Origin: Pseudonocardiaceae bacterium
Lineage (GTDB): Bacteria; Actinomycetota; Actinomycetes; Mycobacteriales; Pseudonocardiaceae
NCBI GenBank assembly: GCA_009377865.1
Contig: WHTH01000044.1
Location: forward strand, 1-32,761
Direction of reading: 5' to 3'
DNA: 32,761 bases
The translations under genes were made by a program, and so were the position numbers. Below the pieces are notes generated by a model, which was not told the origin of the DNA, did not search any database, and was given only the letters and a program-made list of their open reading frames with translations. This document shows positions 16,084-23,301 of the stretch, in pieces. The first letter of the stretch is position 1; the number at the start of each line of letters is the position of its first letter.

Positions 16084-17106
16084 TCAGCAGGCCGGGGCGG
16101 GCTGGCCCGCTCCGAGGGCATCGAGGGCGCGCACCGCCTCGTCCAGCGTGCCGACCCGGACCAGTTGCAGGCCGTCCGGCGCGCGCCGCGCAGCCTCATC
16201 GCAGTTGCCGGCCGGGACCAGGAAGACCGACGCACCCTCCTCGCTGGCCCGCAGCATCTTGAACGGGATGCCGCCGATCGCGCCGACTCGGCCGTCCGCG
16301 TCGATGGTCCCGGTGCCCGCGACGAACCTCCCGTCGGTCAGCGCACCGGGAGTCAGCTTGTCCACGATGGACAGCGCGAAAATCAGTCCCGCCGACGGGC
16401 CACCGACGTCGGCGAGGCTGATCGCGATGTCGAAGCCGACGTCGCTCTCGTCGCCGACGGTGAGGCCGAGGTATCCGCGCCCCGGCTGCTCTCCCGGACC
16501 CAACGTGATCGTTACGGTCCGCGGCGGGGCGTCGCCACGGTGGTAGGTGACGTCCACCGCCTCGCCCGGTGCGCGCCCCTTCAGCACGTCGATGAGCTGC
16601 TGCGCGGTGTCGACCGGACGGCCGTCGATCCGGAGCAGTTCGTCGCCCTGCTGCAGCCGCCCGCTCGCCGCCCCGTCGTCCGACACCTGCCCGGCGATCA
16701 CCGTGGTCGGGTAGCCGAGGTAGCGCAGCGCGGCGGCCTCGGCGGTGGTCTCGGACGTCTGGAACAGCTGGTTATTGCGCTGCTCGACCTCTGCCTCGGA
16801 CAGCTGCGGCGGGAAGACGTCCTCGCGCGGCACCAGCGCGTTGCGGCCGGACAGCCAGAACCCCAACGCGCCGAACAGGGTGACGCCGTCGACCACCGAC
16901 ACGGTGGTCATGTTGAGCTGCCCCGCGGTCGGAAACGTCGGCTCGCCCTCGACGTCGATCACCGGCTTGCCCTCGACCGCGCCCAGGGTGTCGAAGGTGG
17001 GGCCCGGGCCGAGCGCGACGAAGGGAACCGTGGCTACACCACCCAGCAGGCCGAGCATGGCGGCGAGCGCGGTACTCACCAGCAGGGTCAAGGTGCGGCG
17101 CGTCAC
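16084..17106 (-). CDS. PDZ domain-containing Lon-type (S16) membrane protease
   Basis: A 340-residue membrane-anchored serine protease. One N-terminal membrane segment (about residues 7-32) is followed by an extracellular part with a PDZ domain (about 135-200, including the loop GRLQQGDELLRIDG) and a C-terminal S16 domain carrying the Ser-Lys dyad: Ser238 in GGPSAGLIFALS and Lys283 in GIPFKML. The open frame extends past the start of the divergent DUF2342 gene, so the start is taken as GTG 17106 (VTRRTLTLLV), directly before the membrane helix. It probably trims envelope proteins; the substrates are unknown. Confidence 0.92.
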   Translation of the reverse strand: MTRRTLTLLVSTALAAMLGLLGGVATVPFVALGPGPTFDTLGAVEGKPVIDVEGEPTFPTAGQLNMTTVSVVDGVTLFGALGFWLSGRNALVPREDVFPPQLSEAEVEQRNNQLFQTSETTAEAAALRYLGYPTTVIAGQVSDDGAASGRLQQGDELLRIDGRPVDTAQQLIDVLKGRAPGEAVDVTYHRGDAPPRTVTITLGPGEQPGRGYLGLTVGDESDVGFDIAISLADVGGPSAGLIFALSIVDKLTPGALTDGRFVAGTGTIDADGRVGAIGGIPFKMLRASEEGASVFLVPAGNCDEAARRAPDGLQLVRVGTLDEAVRALDALGAGQPAPAC

Positions 17107-17149
17107 GGGTGGCCAGCGTACGGGTCGCCGATCCGCGTACCGTGGACCC

Positions 17150-18607
17150 ATGACCGATCCCCCCTTCGGCTTCGGCCCCCGTGACCCGGGGGAGGGCAGT
17201 GACCCGGACGAGTCGCACGAACCAGGCCGTTCCGGGAACGAGGGCAAGGCCTCTGATCCGTTCGGCTTCGGCGCGCTCGGTGCCGGCGCCGGCTCCGGCG
17301 CTCCGGGCGGCGGTTTCGACGCCAACGCGCTGGGCCAGATGTTCACTCAACTCGGCCAGATGCTCAGCCAGTCGTCCTCAGGTGGCGGTGGGCCGGTCAA
17401 CTACGACCTGGCCAAGCAGATGGCACTGCAGAACCTCTCGACGCAGGGCCTGCCGTCGGCCGCGCAGGCCGATGCGGTGTCCGAGTCGGTGCGGCTCGCC
17501 GAGCTGTGGCTCGACCCGGTGACCTCGCTGCCCACCGGCTCCACGAGCAGTTCGGCATGGGCGCCCCGGGACTGGGTGGAGCGCACCCTGCCGACCTGGC
17601 AACGGCTGTGTGACCCGGTCGCCCGCCGGATGGCCGGCTCCTGGGCCGAGGCGCTGCCGGCCGAGGCCCGGCAAGCGGCCGGACCGTTGATGGCGATGCT
17701 CGAGCAGATGGGTGGCCTGGCGTTCGGGTCACAGCTGGGCAGCGCGCTGGGGCAACTCGGCGGAGAGGTGCTCACCTCGACCGACATCGGGCTTCCGCTG
17801 GGGCCCGAAGGGGTCGCGGCGCTGCTGCCCGCCAACATCGAGCGGTTCTCGGAAGGCCTGGATCGCCGCAGCTCCGAGGTGACCGTGTTCCTGGCCGCCC
17901 GCGAGGCGGCGCACCACCGGCTGTTCGCACACGTCCCGTGGCTGCGGCAGCAACTGCTGGTCACCGTCGAGGAGTTCGCCCACGGCATCCGCGTCGACAC
18001 CGAGGCGCTGGAGGAACTGGCCCGTCAGGTCGACCCGACCGATCCGCAGAGCATGGAGCAGCTGATGCGCTCCGGTGCGCTGGAGCCGAGCACCAGCCCC
18101 GAACAGCAGGCTGCGCTGGCGCGGCTGGAGACGCTGCTGGCGCTGGTGGAGGGCTGGGTCGACGTCGTGGTCGCCGACGCCGTCGGCGACCGGCTACCGG
18201 GATCGGAGGCGCTGCGCGAGACGCTGCGCCGCCGCCGTGCCTCCGGCGGTCCCGCCGAACAGACCTTCGCCACCCTGGTCGGTCTGGAGCTGCGGCCACG
18301 CAAGCTCCGTGACGCCGCCCGGTTGTGGCGGGAGCTCACCGACGTCCGGGGCGTCGAGGGCCGCGACGCGGTCTGGACCCATCCCGACCTGGTGCCCACC
18401 GCCGACGATCTGGACGACCCGACCGGCTTCGCCCAGCGCCGCACCGAAAGCTCCGATCTCGACGATCCGATCACCGCGCTCGAGCGCACCGCGGACCAGG
18501 CTCCGCGCGAGCAGGCACCCGGCGAGCCCCCCGAGGAACAGGGCCCGCAGGACGGCACCGATCCGCCGCAGGATGGCGAGCAGCGGCCCGACTCGCCCAG
18601 GTCCTGA
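17150..18607 (+). CDS. Zinc-dependent metalloprotease, DUF2342 family
   Basis: A 485-residue protein of the DUF2342 family (putative F420-linked zinc peptidase in actinobacteria). The N-terminal 75 residues are Gly/Pro/Ser-rich and disordered, starting MTDPPFGFGPRD. The conserved domain (about 80-420) contains EAAHHRLFAHVPWL, an HxxxH-type metal site, and VEGWVDVVVADA further on. The acidic, Gln-rich tail (about 430-485) is disordered. Start ATG 17150 lies 43 bases from the divergent protease start. Its substrate is unknown. Confidence 0.9.
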   Translation: MTDPPFGFGPRDPGEGSDPDESHEPGRSGNEGKASDPFGFGALGAGAGSGAPGGGFDANALGQMFTQLGQMLSQSSSGGGGPVNYDLAKQMALQNLSTQGLPSAAQADAVSESVRLAELWLDPVTSLPTGSTSSSAWAPRDWVERTLPTWQRLCDPVARRMAGSWAEALPAEARQAAGPLMAMLEQMGGLAFGSQLGSALGQLGGEVLTSTDIGLPLGPEGVAALLPANIERFSEGLDRRSSEVTVFLAAREAAHHRLFAHVPWLRQQLLVTVEEFAHGIRVDTEALEELARQVDPTDPQSMEQLMRSGALEPSTSPEQQAALARLETLLALVEGWVDVVVADAVGDRLPGSEALRETLRRRRASGGPAEQTFATLVGLELRPRKLRDAARLWRELTDVRGVEGRDAVWTHPDLVPTADDLDDPTGFAQRRTESSDLDDPITALERTADQAPREQAPGEPPEEQGPQDGTDPPQDGEQRPDSPRS

Positions 18608-18754
18608 TACCTGCGGCACTGCCCATGGCGGCTCTCGCTCACCGCGCCACAGTATGCGCCCGACGGACGGCTGGCTGCGACGACGCGCATGCGCCCTCGG
18701 CGCGTGCGTGTCCTCCCCAGCCCGGTCCCCCGGCGGTCCCCACCACAGCGGCAG

Positions 18755-18785
18755 TTACCCACAGGTTGTCCACAGCTGTGGGCAA
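18755..18785. promoter_or_regulatory. Three DnaA-box-like 9-mers at 11-bp spacing
   Basis: TTACCCACA (18755-18763), TTGTCCACA (18766-18774) and TGTGGGCAA (18777-18785, complement TTGCCCACA) lie exactly one helical turn apart in the gap between the DUF2342 and DUF5679 genes. TTGTCCACA is the preferred actinobacterial DnaA box. The third is inverted. Nothing else marks this as the chromosomal origin (no dnaA, dnaN or rpmH nearby), so it is more likely a DnaA titration or regulatory site. Confidence 0.6.
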
Positions 18786-18846
18786 CCGGCAGGAACGGTG
18801 TCGACTTTCCGGATTCGGGGTATGCAGAGGTCCGCATCCGAGCGAA

Positions 18847-18888
18847 GGTAGCGTGACCGGTGATGCGGTCCGCATTGCGGACGCTACC
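18847..18888. promoter_or_regulatory. Nested inverted repeats before DUF5679
   Basis: Outer arms GGTAGCGT (18847-18854) and ACGCTACC (18881-18888) enclose the perfect dyad GTCCGCA-T-TGCGGAC (18868-18882). They lie 22-63 bases upstream of the DUF5679 start, so they could be an operator or a leader hairpin. The rest of the gap 18608-18846 shows only the DnaA-like boxes. Confidence 0.45.
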
Positions 18889-18909
18889 GACCGTCACCAG
18901 GAGGGTCAG

Positions 18910-19059
18910 ATGGCCGCGATGTACACCGGCTACTGCGTGAAGTGCAAGGAGAAGCGGGACTTCAGTGGGCAGGTGCACGAGACCAACGGCCGCAGGATGG
19001 CCAAGGGCACCTGTCCCACCTGCGGGACCAAGATCAACAGGATCCTCGGCAAGGCGTAG
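18910..19059 (+). CDS. DUF5679 small zinc-ribbon protein
   Basis: A 49-residue protein with two zinc knuckles, YCVKCKEKRDF and CPTCGTKINRIL, matching the tiny DUF5679 family common in actinobacteria. Between them lies the family stretch TNGRRMAKGTC. The upstream frame is open much further but only this part looks like protein; ATG 18910 is preceded by GGAGGG at a suitable distance (18900-18905). The role is unknown. It is the last chromosomal gene before the integrase. Confidence 0.9.
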   Translation: MAAMYTGYCVKCKEKRDFSGQVHETNGRRMAKGTCPTCGTKINRILGKA

Positions 19060-19098
19060 CAACGTTGCAGGTCAACGGGTTTGGCCGGGCCTGGTAAG

Positions 19099-19143
19099 GT
19101 GATCGACACAGCGGAAACTGTCCGCTTATGGCGTTGATCACGC
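19099..19143. promoter_or_regulatory. Dyads in the integrase promoter
   Basis: AGCGGA (19110-19115) and TCCGCT (19121-19126) form an inverted repeat with 5-base spacer, nested inside GTGATC (19099-19104) and GATCAC (19136-19141). The right part, TGATCACGC (19135-19143), recurs in the DUF5131 leader at 22482-22490. These may be operators or integrase binding arms; the left attachment site is expected nearby. Confidence 0.5.
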
Positions 19144-19157
19144 TTGTGGAGGTCCGC

Positions 19158-20375
19158 ATGGCCCGTCCCCCGCTGCCGCTGAACACCCCCGGGAAGATCG
19201 GCGTCCGCAAGGTCGGCGACAAGCGTTTCGCCGCCCGCTGCCGCTACCGCGACGCGGACGGTGTCACACGCCGATTGGAGACGCGGGGCCGCTCCGAGAC
19301 CGCAGCCCGCAACGAGCTGCAGACCGTCATCAAGGCCCGGCAGGGCCACGGCAGCGACAAGCTGTACCCAAGCTCGCGGTTCCGGGATGCGGCGGAGCTG
19401 TGGATGGCCACCAAGGTGACGCCGCGGCGCTCCGGATCCACCCGCGACGCCTACCGCCGCCGCCTCGACGCCGTTGCGCTGCCCGCTCTCGGGGAGTTGC
19501 GGCTGCGCGAGTGCACCGCGAGCCGTCTCGATGCGTTCATGGCCCGCCTCGAGCAGCGGGGCCTGTCGGGGAACTACCGCAGCGCGGTGCGCGGCGTGGT
19601 GCGCGAGGTGTGCAAGCTGGCGGTCATGCACGGGGTGATGGCGGCCAACCCGGTCGACGCGCTCGACGACGTGGAGGGCAAGCGCGCCGCGGCGCCGCGC
19701 GCCCTCACTGTGCGGGAGCGGCGGGCGCTGCTCGGCTGGCTCGACGGCACCTCGGATGATGACGAGGTCGCCGCCAAGCAGGTCGCCGCGCGGCGGCGTC
19801 ACGTGCCCGATCTGGCGCGGTTCCTGCTCGCGACCGGGGCCCGCATCGGGGAGGCGTGCGCGGTGCGGTGGTGCGACGTGGACCTGGAGGGCGTGCCCGT
19901 GGTCGACGAGGCCGGCCAGCTCCGAGCAGTGCCGGTGGTGCACCTGGGGCCGGTCATCGCCCGGGTCAACGGCCAGGGTCTGGTGCGCGTGGAGGAGGGC
20001 AAGACCGCGGCGGCCAAGCGCACCGTGCCGCTGCCGGGGTTCGCGACGGCGATGCTGGCCGCCCGCAAGCCCGACGACGCTCCCGCCGGAGAGCCGGTGT
20101 TCCCCACTGCCGGCCGGGCCGGGATGTCGTGGCAGGACCCCTCACGGGCCGGGAAGTACTTCCGTGAGGTGTTCGACGCGGTCGGCATGCCGTGGGCGAC
20201 CAGCCACGTGTGCCGCAAGACCTATCTGACGATCCTCGACGACGAGCAGGCCCTGTCGGACCGGATGAAGGCCGACCTGATGGGCCATGCCACCCTGCTG
20301 CGCGACACCTACGTCGGGCGTGGCGAGCTCCACCCGCAGGCAGCGACCTACATCGACGCCGCCTACCGCGACTAG
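19158..20375 (+). CDS. int: Tyrosine recombinase (phage/AICE integrase)
   Basis: A 405-residue site-specific recombinase that should integrate and excise the element. An N-terminal arm-binding region (about 10-65, with KVGDKRFAARCRYRDADG) and a core-binding SAM-like domain (about 72-165) precede the catalytic domain. Catalytic residues visible are Arg229 in TGARIGEACAVRW, His350 and Arg353 in SHVCRKTYL, His377 in LMGHATLL and the nucleophile Tyr385. ATG 19158 follows GGAGG (19148-19152), so the longer frame from 19128 is not used. No tRNA gene abuts it, although many relatives integrate at tRNA genes. Confidence 0.95.
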   Translation: MARPPLPLNTPGKIGVRKVGDKRFAARCRYRDADGVTRRLETRGRSETAARNELQTVIKARQGHGSDKLYPSSRFRDAAELWMATKVTPRRSGSTRDAYRRRLDAVALPALGELRLRECTASRLDAFMARLEQRGLSGNYRSAVRGVVREVCKLAVMHGVMAANPVDALDDVEGKRAAAPRALTVRERRALLGWLDGTSDDDEVAAKQVAARRRHVPDLARFLLATGARIGEACAVRWCDVDLEGVPVVDEAGQLRAVPVVHLGPVIARVNGQGLVRVEEGKTAAAKRTVPLPGFATAMLAARKPDDAPAGEPVFPTAGRAGMSWQDPSRAGKYFREVFDAVGMPWATSHVCRKTYLTILDDEQALSDRMKADLMGHATLLRDTYVGRGELHPQAATYIDAAYRD

Positions 20376-20468
20376 CCGTCCGGACCCACCCGAAGCACTC
20401 GCCCGGTCGTCGGTATACCACCTGCGTTCTTGCGGCTACTGTCGGTGGCAGGGCGTAGAGGGGTTGTG

Positions 20469-21662
20469 ATGGCGCGGGGCACATCGGCCGGCCTGTTGAG
20501 CTCGCCAGTCGGGCGTCCTCAGTCTGTGTTCAAGCACGAGATCCTGCGCCAGTATCTGGACCCGTTCGCTGGCATGACGGGGAAGCAGAGCGCTGGCGGC
20601 CGGGTTGTCATCGTGGATGGCTACGCGGGTTGCGGGCGGTATGACTCTGGGCAGCCCGCGTCCGCGGAGCTGATCATGAAGACGGCGAAGCGGTTCCGTG
20701 CACGCGCAGTGCATACGTTCTTTGTCGAGGAGGATCGGTCGAGCTTCGCGAAGCTGGACGCGGTGGTTGCGGAGTATCGTGCTGCGGGCGTCGACGCGAT
20801 CGCCCAGCCTGGCCGGGTCGAGGATCATCTCGACACCGTCATTGGTGTGGCGCACGGTGTGCCGCTGTTTTGCTTTTTCGACCCGTGTGGCGCGGTCGTG
20901 CCGTTCGAGTTCTTGTCGTCGTTCTTGAGCGGACAACGGTGCCGGGTACGGCCAGCGACCGAGGTGCTGCTCAACTTCAGCGCGGAGTTCACCCGCCGCG
21001 CCGCCGGCGCGCTCGTCGCTGGCCAAGCCGACAACAGCGGGGTTCTCGCGCTGGACCGGACCTGCGGCGGGCAGTGGTGGCGGCAGATCGCGCTGGAGGC
21101 ACAGCAGCGGTCACACACCGGAAGTTACGAGAAAGCGGCCGAAGCGATCGCCACCGAGTATGCAGCTCGGTTAGGTCACGCAGCGCGGGCAACTGCGGTC
21201 ACGATACCGGTGCGCAAGCGGCAACATCACCAACCGACCTACCATCTGGTTTTCTTGACCCGCAGCCCCTACGGCCGCTGGGTGTTCGGTGACAGCGTCG
21301 CCAAGGCACGCAAGGCATGGCTGCGCTGCCTCGATCCCGAGCCCGACGACGCCGCCGACGAGCCCGCGCTGTTTTCCTGGGGCGATCTCACCGAGACTGC
21401 CATCAAGCGCGAGGACGACCAGGCACAACGCCGCGTGGAAGAAAACCTTCGCGATCTCCTCGCCGCCATGAGCGGCTTCCAGCTGGTGAGACAGGCAGCC
21501 GCCGTCATGAACGGGGTGTTCGGCGTAGCAACCGAGCTAGTCGTGGTCCGTGCAGTGCGGGCGCTGGAGACAGCTGGTGCCTTGGTCATCCGACGCCCTT
21601 GTCCGTCTCGCCCCAGGGATTGGGTCGTGGAGCGGCCGCGCGCCCCGCGCGGCACACCCTAG
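20469..21662 (+). CDS. tcmP: Three-Cys-motif partner protein TcmP
   Basis: A 397-residue protein of the TcmP family, whose members travel with three-cysteine-motif proteins of the DUF5131/Gp37-Gp68 type. Landmarks are VVIVDGYAGCGRYDSGQ (47-62), TFFVEEDRSSF (83-93) and FCFFDPCGAVVPFEFL (134-149); relatives usually have DP[FY]G where this one has DPCG. The first two resemble the SAM-binding loops of a Rossmann methyltransferase fold, but no activity is proven for the family to my knowledge. ATG 20469 follows GAGGGG. Lies 93 bases after int. Its stop shares the CTAG palindrome with the stop of the opposing DUF5131 gene. Confidence 0.88.
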   Translation: MARGTSAGLLSSPVGRPQSVFKHEILRQYLDPFAGMTGKQSAGGRVVIVDGYAGCGRYDSGQPASAELIMKTAKRFRARAVHTFFVEEDRSSFAKLDAVVAEYRAAGVDAIAQPGRVEDHLDTVIGVAHGVPLFCFFDPCGAVVPFEFLSSFLSGQRCRVRPATEVLLNFSAEFTRRAAGALVAGQADNSGVLALDRTCGGQWWRQIALEAQQRSHTGSYEKAAEAIATEYAARLGHAARATAVTIPVRKRQHHQPTYHLVFLTRSPYGRWVFGDSVAKARKAWLRCLDPEPDDAADEPALFSWGDLTETAIKREDDQAQRRVEENLRDLLAAMSGFQLVRQAAAVMNGVFGVATELVVVRAVRALETAGALVIRRPCPSRPRDWVVERPRAPRGTP

Positions 21663-22459
21663 AACCCAGCCTTACCGGCGGAGGCCGCTGCCGACGGGTT
21701 CGCTATGCGGTGGCCAAGTGCCCCCAGGTTTGGCATCTGGTCCCAGGTCCGCCCTTCGAGCTGCCGGCCGCCGGCCTTCGGGGTCCGACCGCCCCACTGC
21801 TTGAAGAAGAAGGGCACGCCTGCTGAATTGCAGCGGTCCCGGAGATCGGCGACCGACGCAGGCTGTACCGGGCGTGCGTGAGGTCCGGACTCGCCGCCGG
21901 CGATGACCCACCCGATGCCGGTGAGATCGAGCTCGGCGAGCGGGCCGAGGAGGGGTTCGCAGGATAGAAACCGAACGACGGCGGGAATCTCACGAAGATC
22001 GTCGGTCCGGTTGAGGGCGTCGGCGTTTTCGACGGTGACGCCCATCCACACGTTCGGCGGCCACGGTAGCTGTGGCGCCAGCCGGCGCAGCCGGGTCGAG
22101 CGCTTGGTCAGCAGCTGATAGGTGTGCTGCGGGGTCGCCGCCATCACGGCGAACACTCGTTGCACGAACTCGATGGGCACTCGAGCGTGGAACAGGTCGC
22201 TCATCGAGTTCACGAACACCAACCGCGGCTGTCGCCAGCGCAGTGGCGCGTCGAGCGCGTTCTCGTGCGTGGTCACGCCGAAGCCGGGGCCGCTGGTCCG
22301 CGGGTCGCCATCGGCCTGGTACTTCGCTGAGCCCATCGCCTTGAGCCGCTTAGCGAGGGTGAGGGCGTAGCAGTGATCGCAGCCAGCAGAGACCCGGTCG
22401 CAGCCGGTGGTCGGGTTCCAGGTCGTTTCGGTCCACTCGATGCCGGATCGGGTGCTCAT
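21659..22459 (-). CDS. DUF5131 / phage Gp37-Gp68 family three-cysteine protein
   Basis: A 266-residue protein of the PF07505 family. It starts STRSGIEWTETTWNPTTGC, and the three cysteines C20, C27 and C30 (CX6CX2C, ending CDHCYA) suggest an iron-sulfur or zinc site similar in style to radical SAM enzymes. Further family segments are FVNSMSDLFH, PNVWMGVTVEN, VRFLSCEPLL, VIAGGESGPHARP and FFFKQWGG. Its partner family TcmP is next door and convergent. ATG 22459 follows GGAGGGA; the TTG further upstream is not needed. The function of the pair is unknown; phage and island locations suggest nucleic acid modification or defence, which is inference. Confidence 0.9.
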   Translation of the reverse strand: MSTRSGIEWTETTWNPTTGCDRVSAGCDHCYALTLAKRLKAMGSAKYQADGDPRTSGPGFGVTTHENALDAPLRWRQPRLVFVNSMSDLFHARVPIEFVQRVFAVMAATPQHTYQLLTKRSTRLRRLAPQLPWPPNVWMGVTVENADALNRTDDLREIPAVVRFLSCEPLLGPLAELDLTGIGWVIAGGESGPHARPVQPASVADLRDRCNSAGVPFFFKQWGGRTPKAGGRQLEGRTWDQMPNLGALGHRIANPSAAASAGKAGF

Positions 22460-22478
22460 CGGTGCTCCCTCCAATGTG

Positions 22479-22490
22479 GCGTGATCACGC
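22479..22490. promoter_or_regulatory. Perfect palindrome GCGTGATCACGC in DUF5131 leader
   Basis: A 12-bp perfect palindrome 20-31 bases upstream of the DUF5131 start codon. Nine of its bases (TGATCACGC) recur at 19135-19143, at the same distance from the integrase start. A shared regulator is plausible. Confidence 0.5.
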
Positions 22491-22724
22491 TAAAGCCGTG
22501 CACCGACGAAATCCAAGTATCCGTGTACGGGACCATGGGCTTCCTGGTGTCGCTTTCGGCGATTGGGGTCCACCGCGACTGGTCATCCAAAGCCTCCGAG
22601 CACAGCTCGCGAGCTTCGCGGCGGCGAGTGCCCGCAGCGCGTGCGTGGCCCTGGGACTGGTGAGATGCCCGCACGATCGGCACGGCCGCACCGCGCGGGA
22701 CGACGGCTCACGACGCGCGCCCCC

Positions 22725-22772
22725 GATCCGGGAGTTCGAGAGTCCCGCACTCCCGCAGTCCCGCACGCCGGG
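22725..22772. repeat. Tandem 8-bp repeats, candidate TraB recognition site (clt)
   Basis: Six consecutive octamers in register: AGTCCCGC (22741-22748), ACTCCCGC (22749-22756) and AGTCCCGC (22757-22764) are nearly identical, with degenerate copies before (22725-22740) and after (22765-22772). Streptomyces TraB translocases bind 8-bp repeats (TRS, for example GACCCGGA in pSVH1) in a non-coding locus called clt. This array lies in the element's largest non-coding gap (22460-22911), near the traB-like gene. Related octamers occur at 28916-28955 and 31039-31070. Role is inferred. Confidence 0.6.
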
Positions 22773-22816
22773 TCTGGGTGCCGATAACGTGCCTTAGGCA
22801 GCCAGGTGGCGCCCGA

Positions 22817-22922
22817 GGTCAAACTTGATCGGGTACGCCGCGAGGGGCCCGGAAACGGGGGTCCACCGCGATGCGCGCGCTCGCGCGCTCGAGGCAGGTC
22901 AAAATTGACCGTCAATTTGACC
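22817..22922. promoter_or_regulatory. GGTCAA-N2-TTGACC operator-like sites
   Basis: GGTCAAACTTGATC (22817-22830, one mismatch) and GGTCAAAATTGACC (22897-22910, perfect arms) share the pattern GGTCAA-N2-TTGACC. The second is followed without gap by GTCAATTTGAC (22911-22921), so 22897-22922 forms one long imperfect palindrome. It overlaps the stop codon of the minus-strand gene at 22912, placing it at the downstream end of the transfer gene train, next to the candidate clt. Confidence 0.55.
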
Positions 22923-23262
22923 CGCCCACCGGCCTGCCGATGTGCTCGTCGACGCGGATGCAGCGCTCGCACCACCGGTTCATCACCTGGCAGTCGGCGC
23001 TGTGGCTGGGTAGCTGGATCCGGCCGTCGCAGCGGCACCGGCGCGGCTGTTCCCACATGTGGCCGTCGCGCTTACAGAGGCAGTCCGGGCACAGGTGGTG
23101 CCCGTCTGCGACCTCCCAGCGCGCCGGGTCGCCGTCGTCGTCTACCAGGTAACGCTCGGCCTCGGCCGCCGACGGGTAGTGCGGCTCACCCTCGTCGCAC
23201 TCGGGGGCGGTACCGCAGCCGTTGCAGACGATCGTGATGCAGGTGTGGGTCTGGATGCTCAT
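22912..23262 (-). CDS. Cysteine-rich zinc-binding hypothetical protein
   Basis: A 116-residue protein of unknown function with many Cys/His pairs: VCNGCGTAPEC near the start, HLCPDCLCKRDGHMW in the middle, RRCRCDGR, and MNRWCERC near the end. The pattern suggests two or three zinc ribbons. Good ribosome binding site (GAGGAG) before ATG 23262. It follows the traB-like gene by 40 bases and is the last gene of the transfer train. Proteins with stretches such as DGHHLCPDC are common in actinobacterial elements and phages. Confidence 0.75.
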   Translation of the reverse strand: MSIQTHTCITIVCNGCGTAPECDEGEPHYPSAAEAERYLVDDDGDPARWEVADGHHLCPDCLCKRDGHMWEQPRRCRCDGRIQLPSHSADCQVMNRWCERCIRVDEHIGRPVGGSN

Positions 23263-23301
23263 GGGTGGCTCCTCATCAAAGGTTGGCTGCCAGGGGCTTG
23301 G

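Noticed and set aside
18755-18785. Chromosomal replication origin
   Set aside because: DnaA-like boxes are present, but only three, and no origin-linked genes (dnaA, dnaN, rpmH, parAB) are near.
18025-19062. Minus-strand ORF of 345 codons over DUF2342 and DUF5679
   Set aside because: Serine/arginine-rich shadow of two well-supported plus-strand genes.
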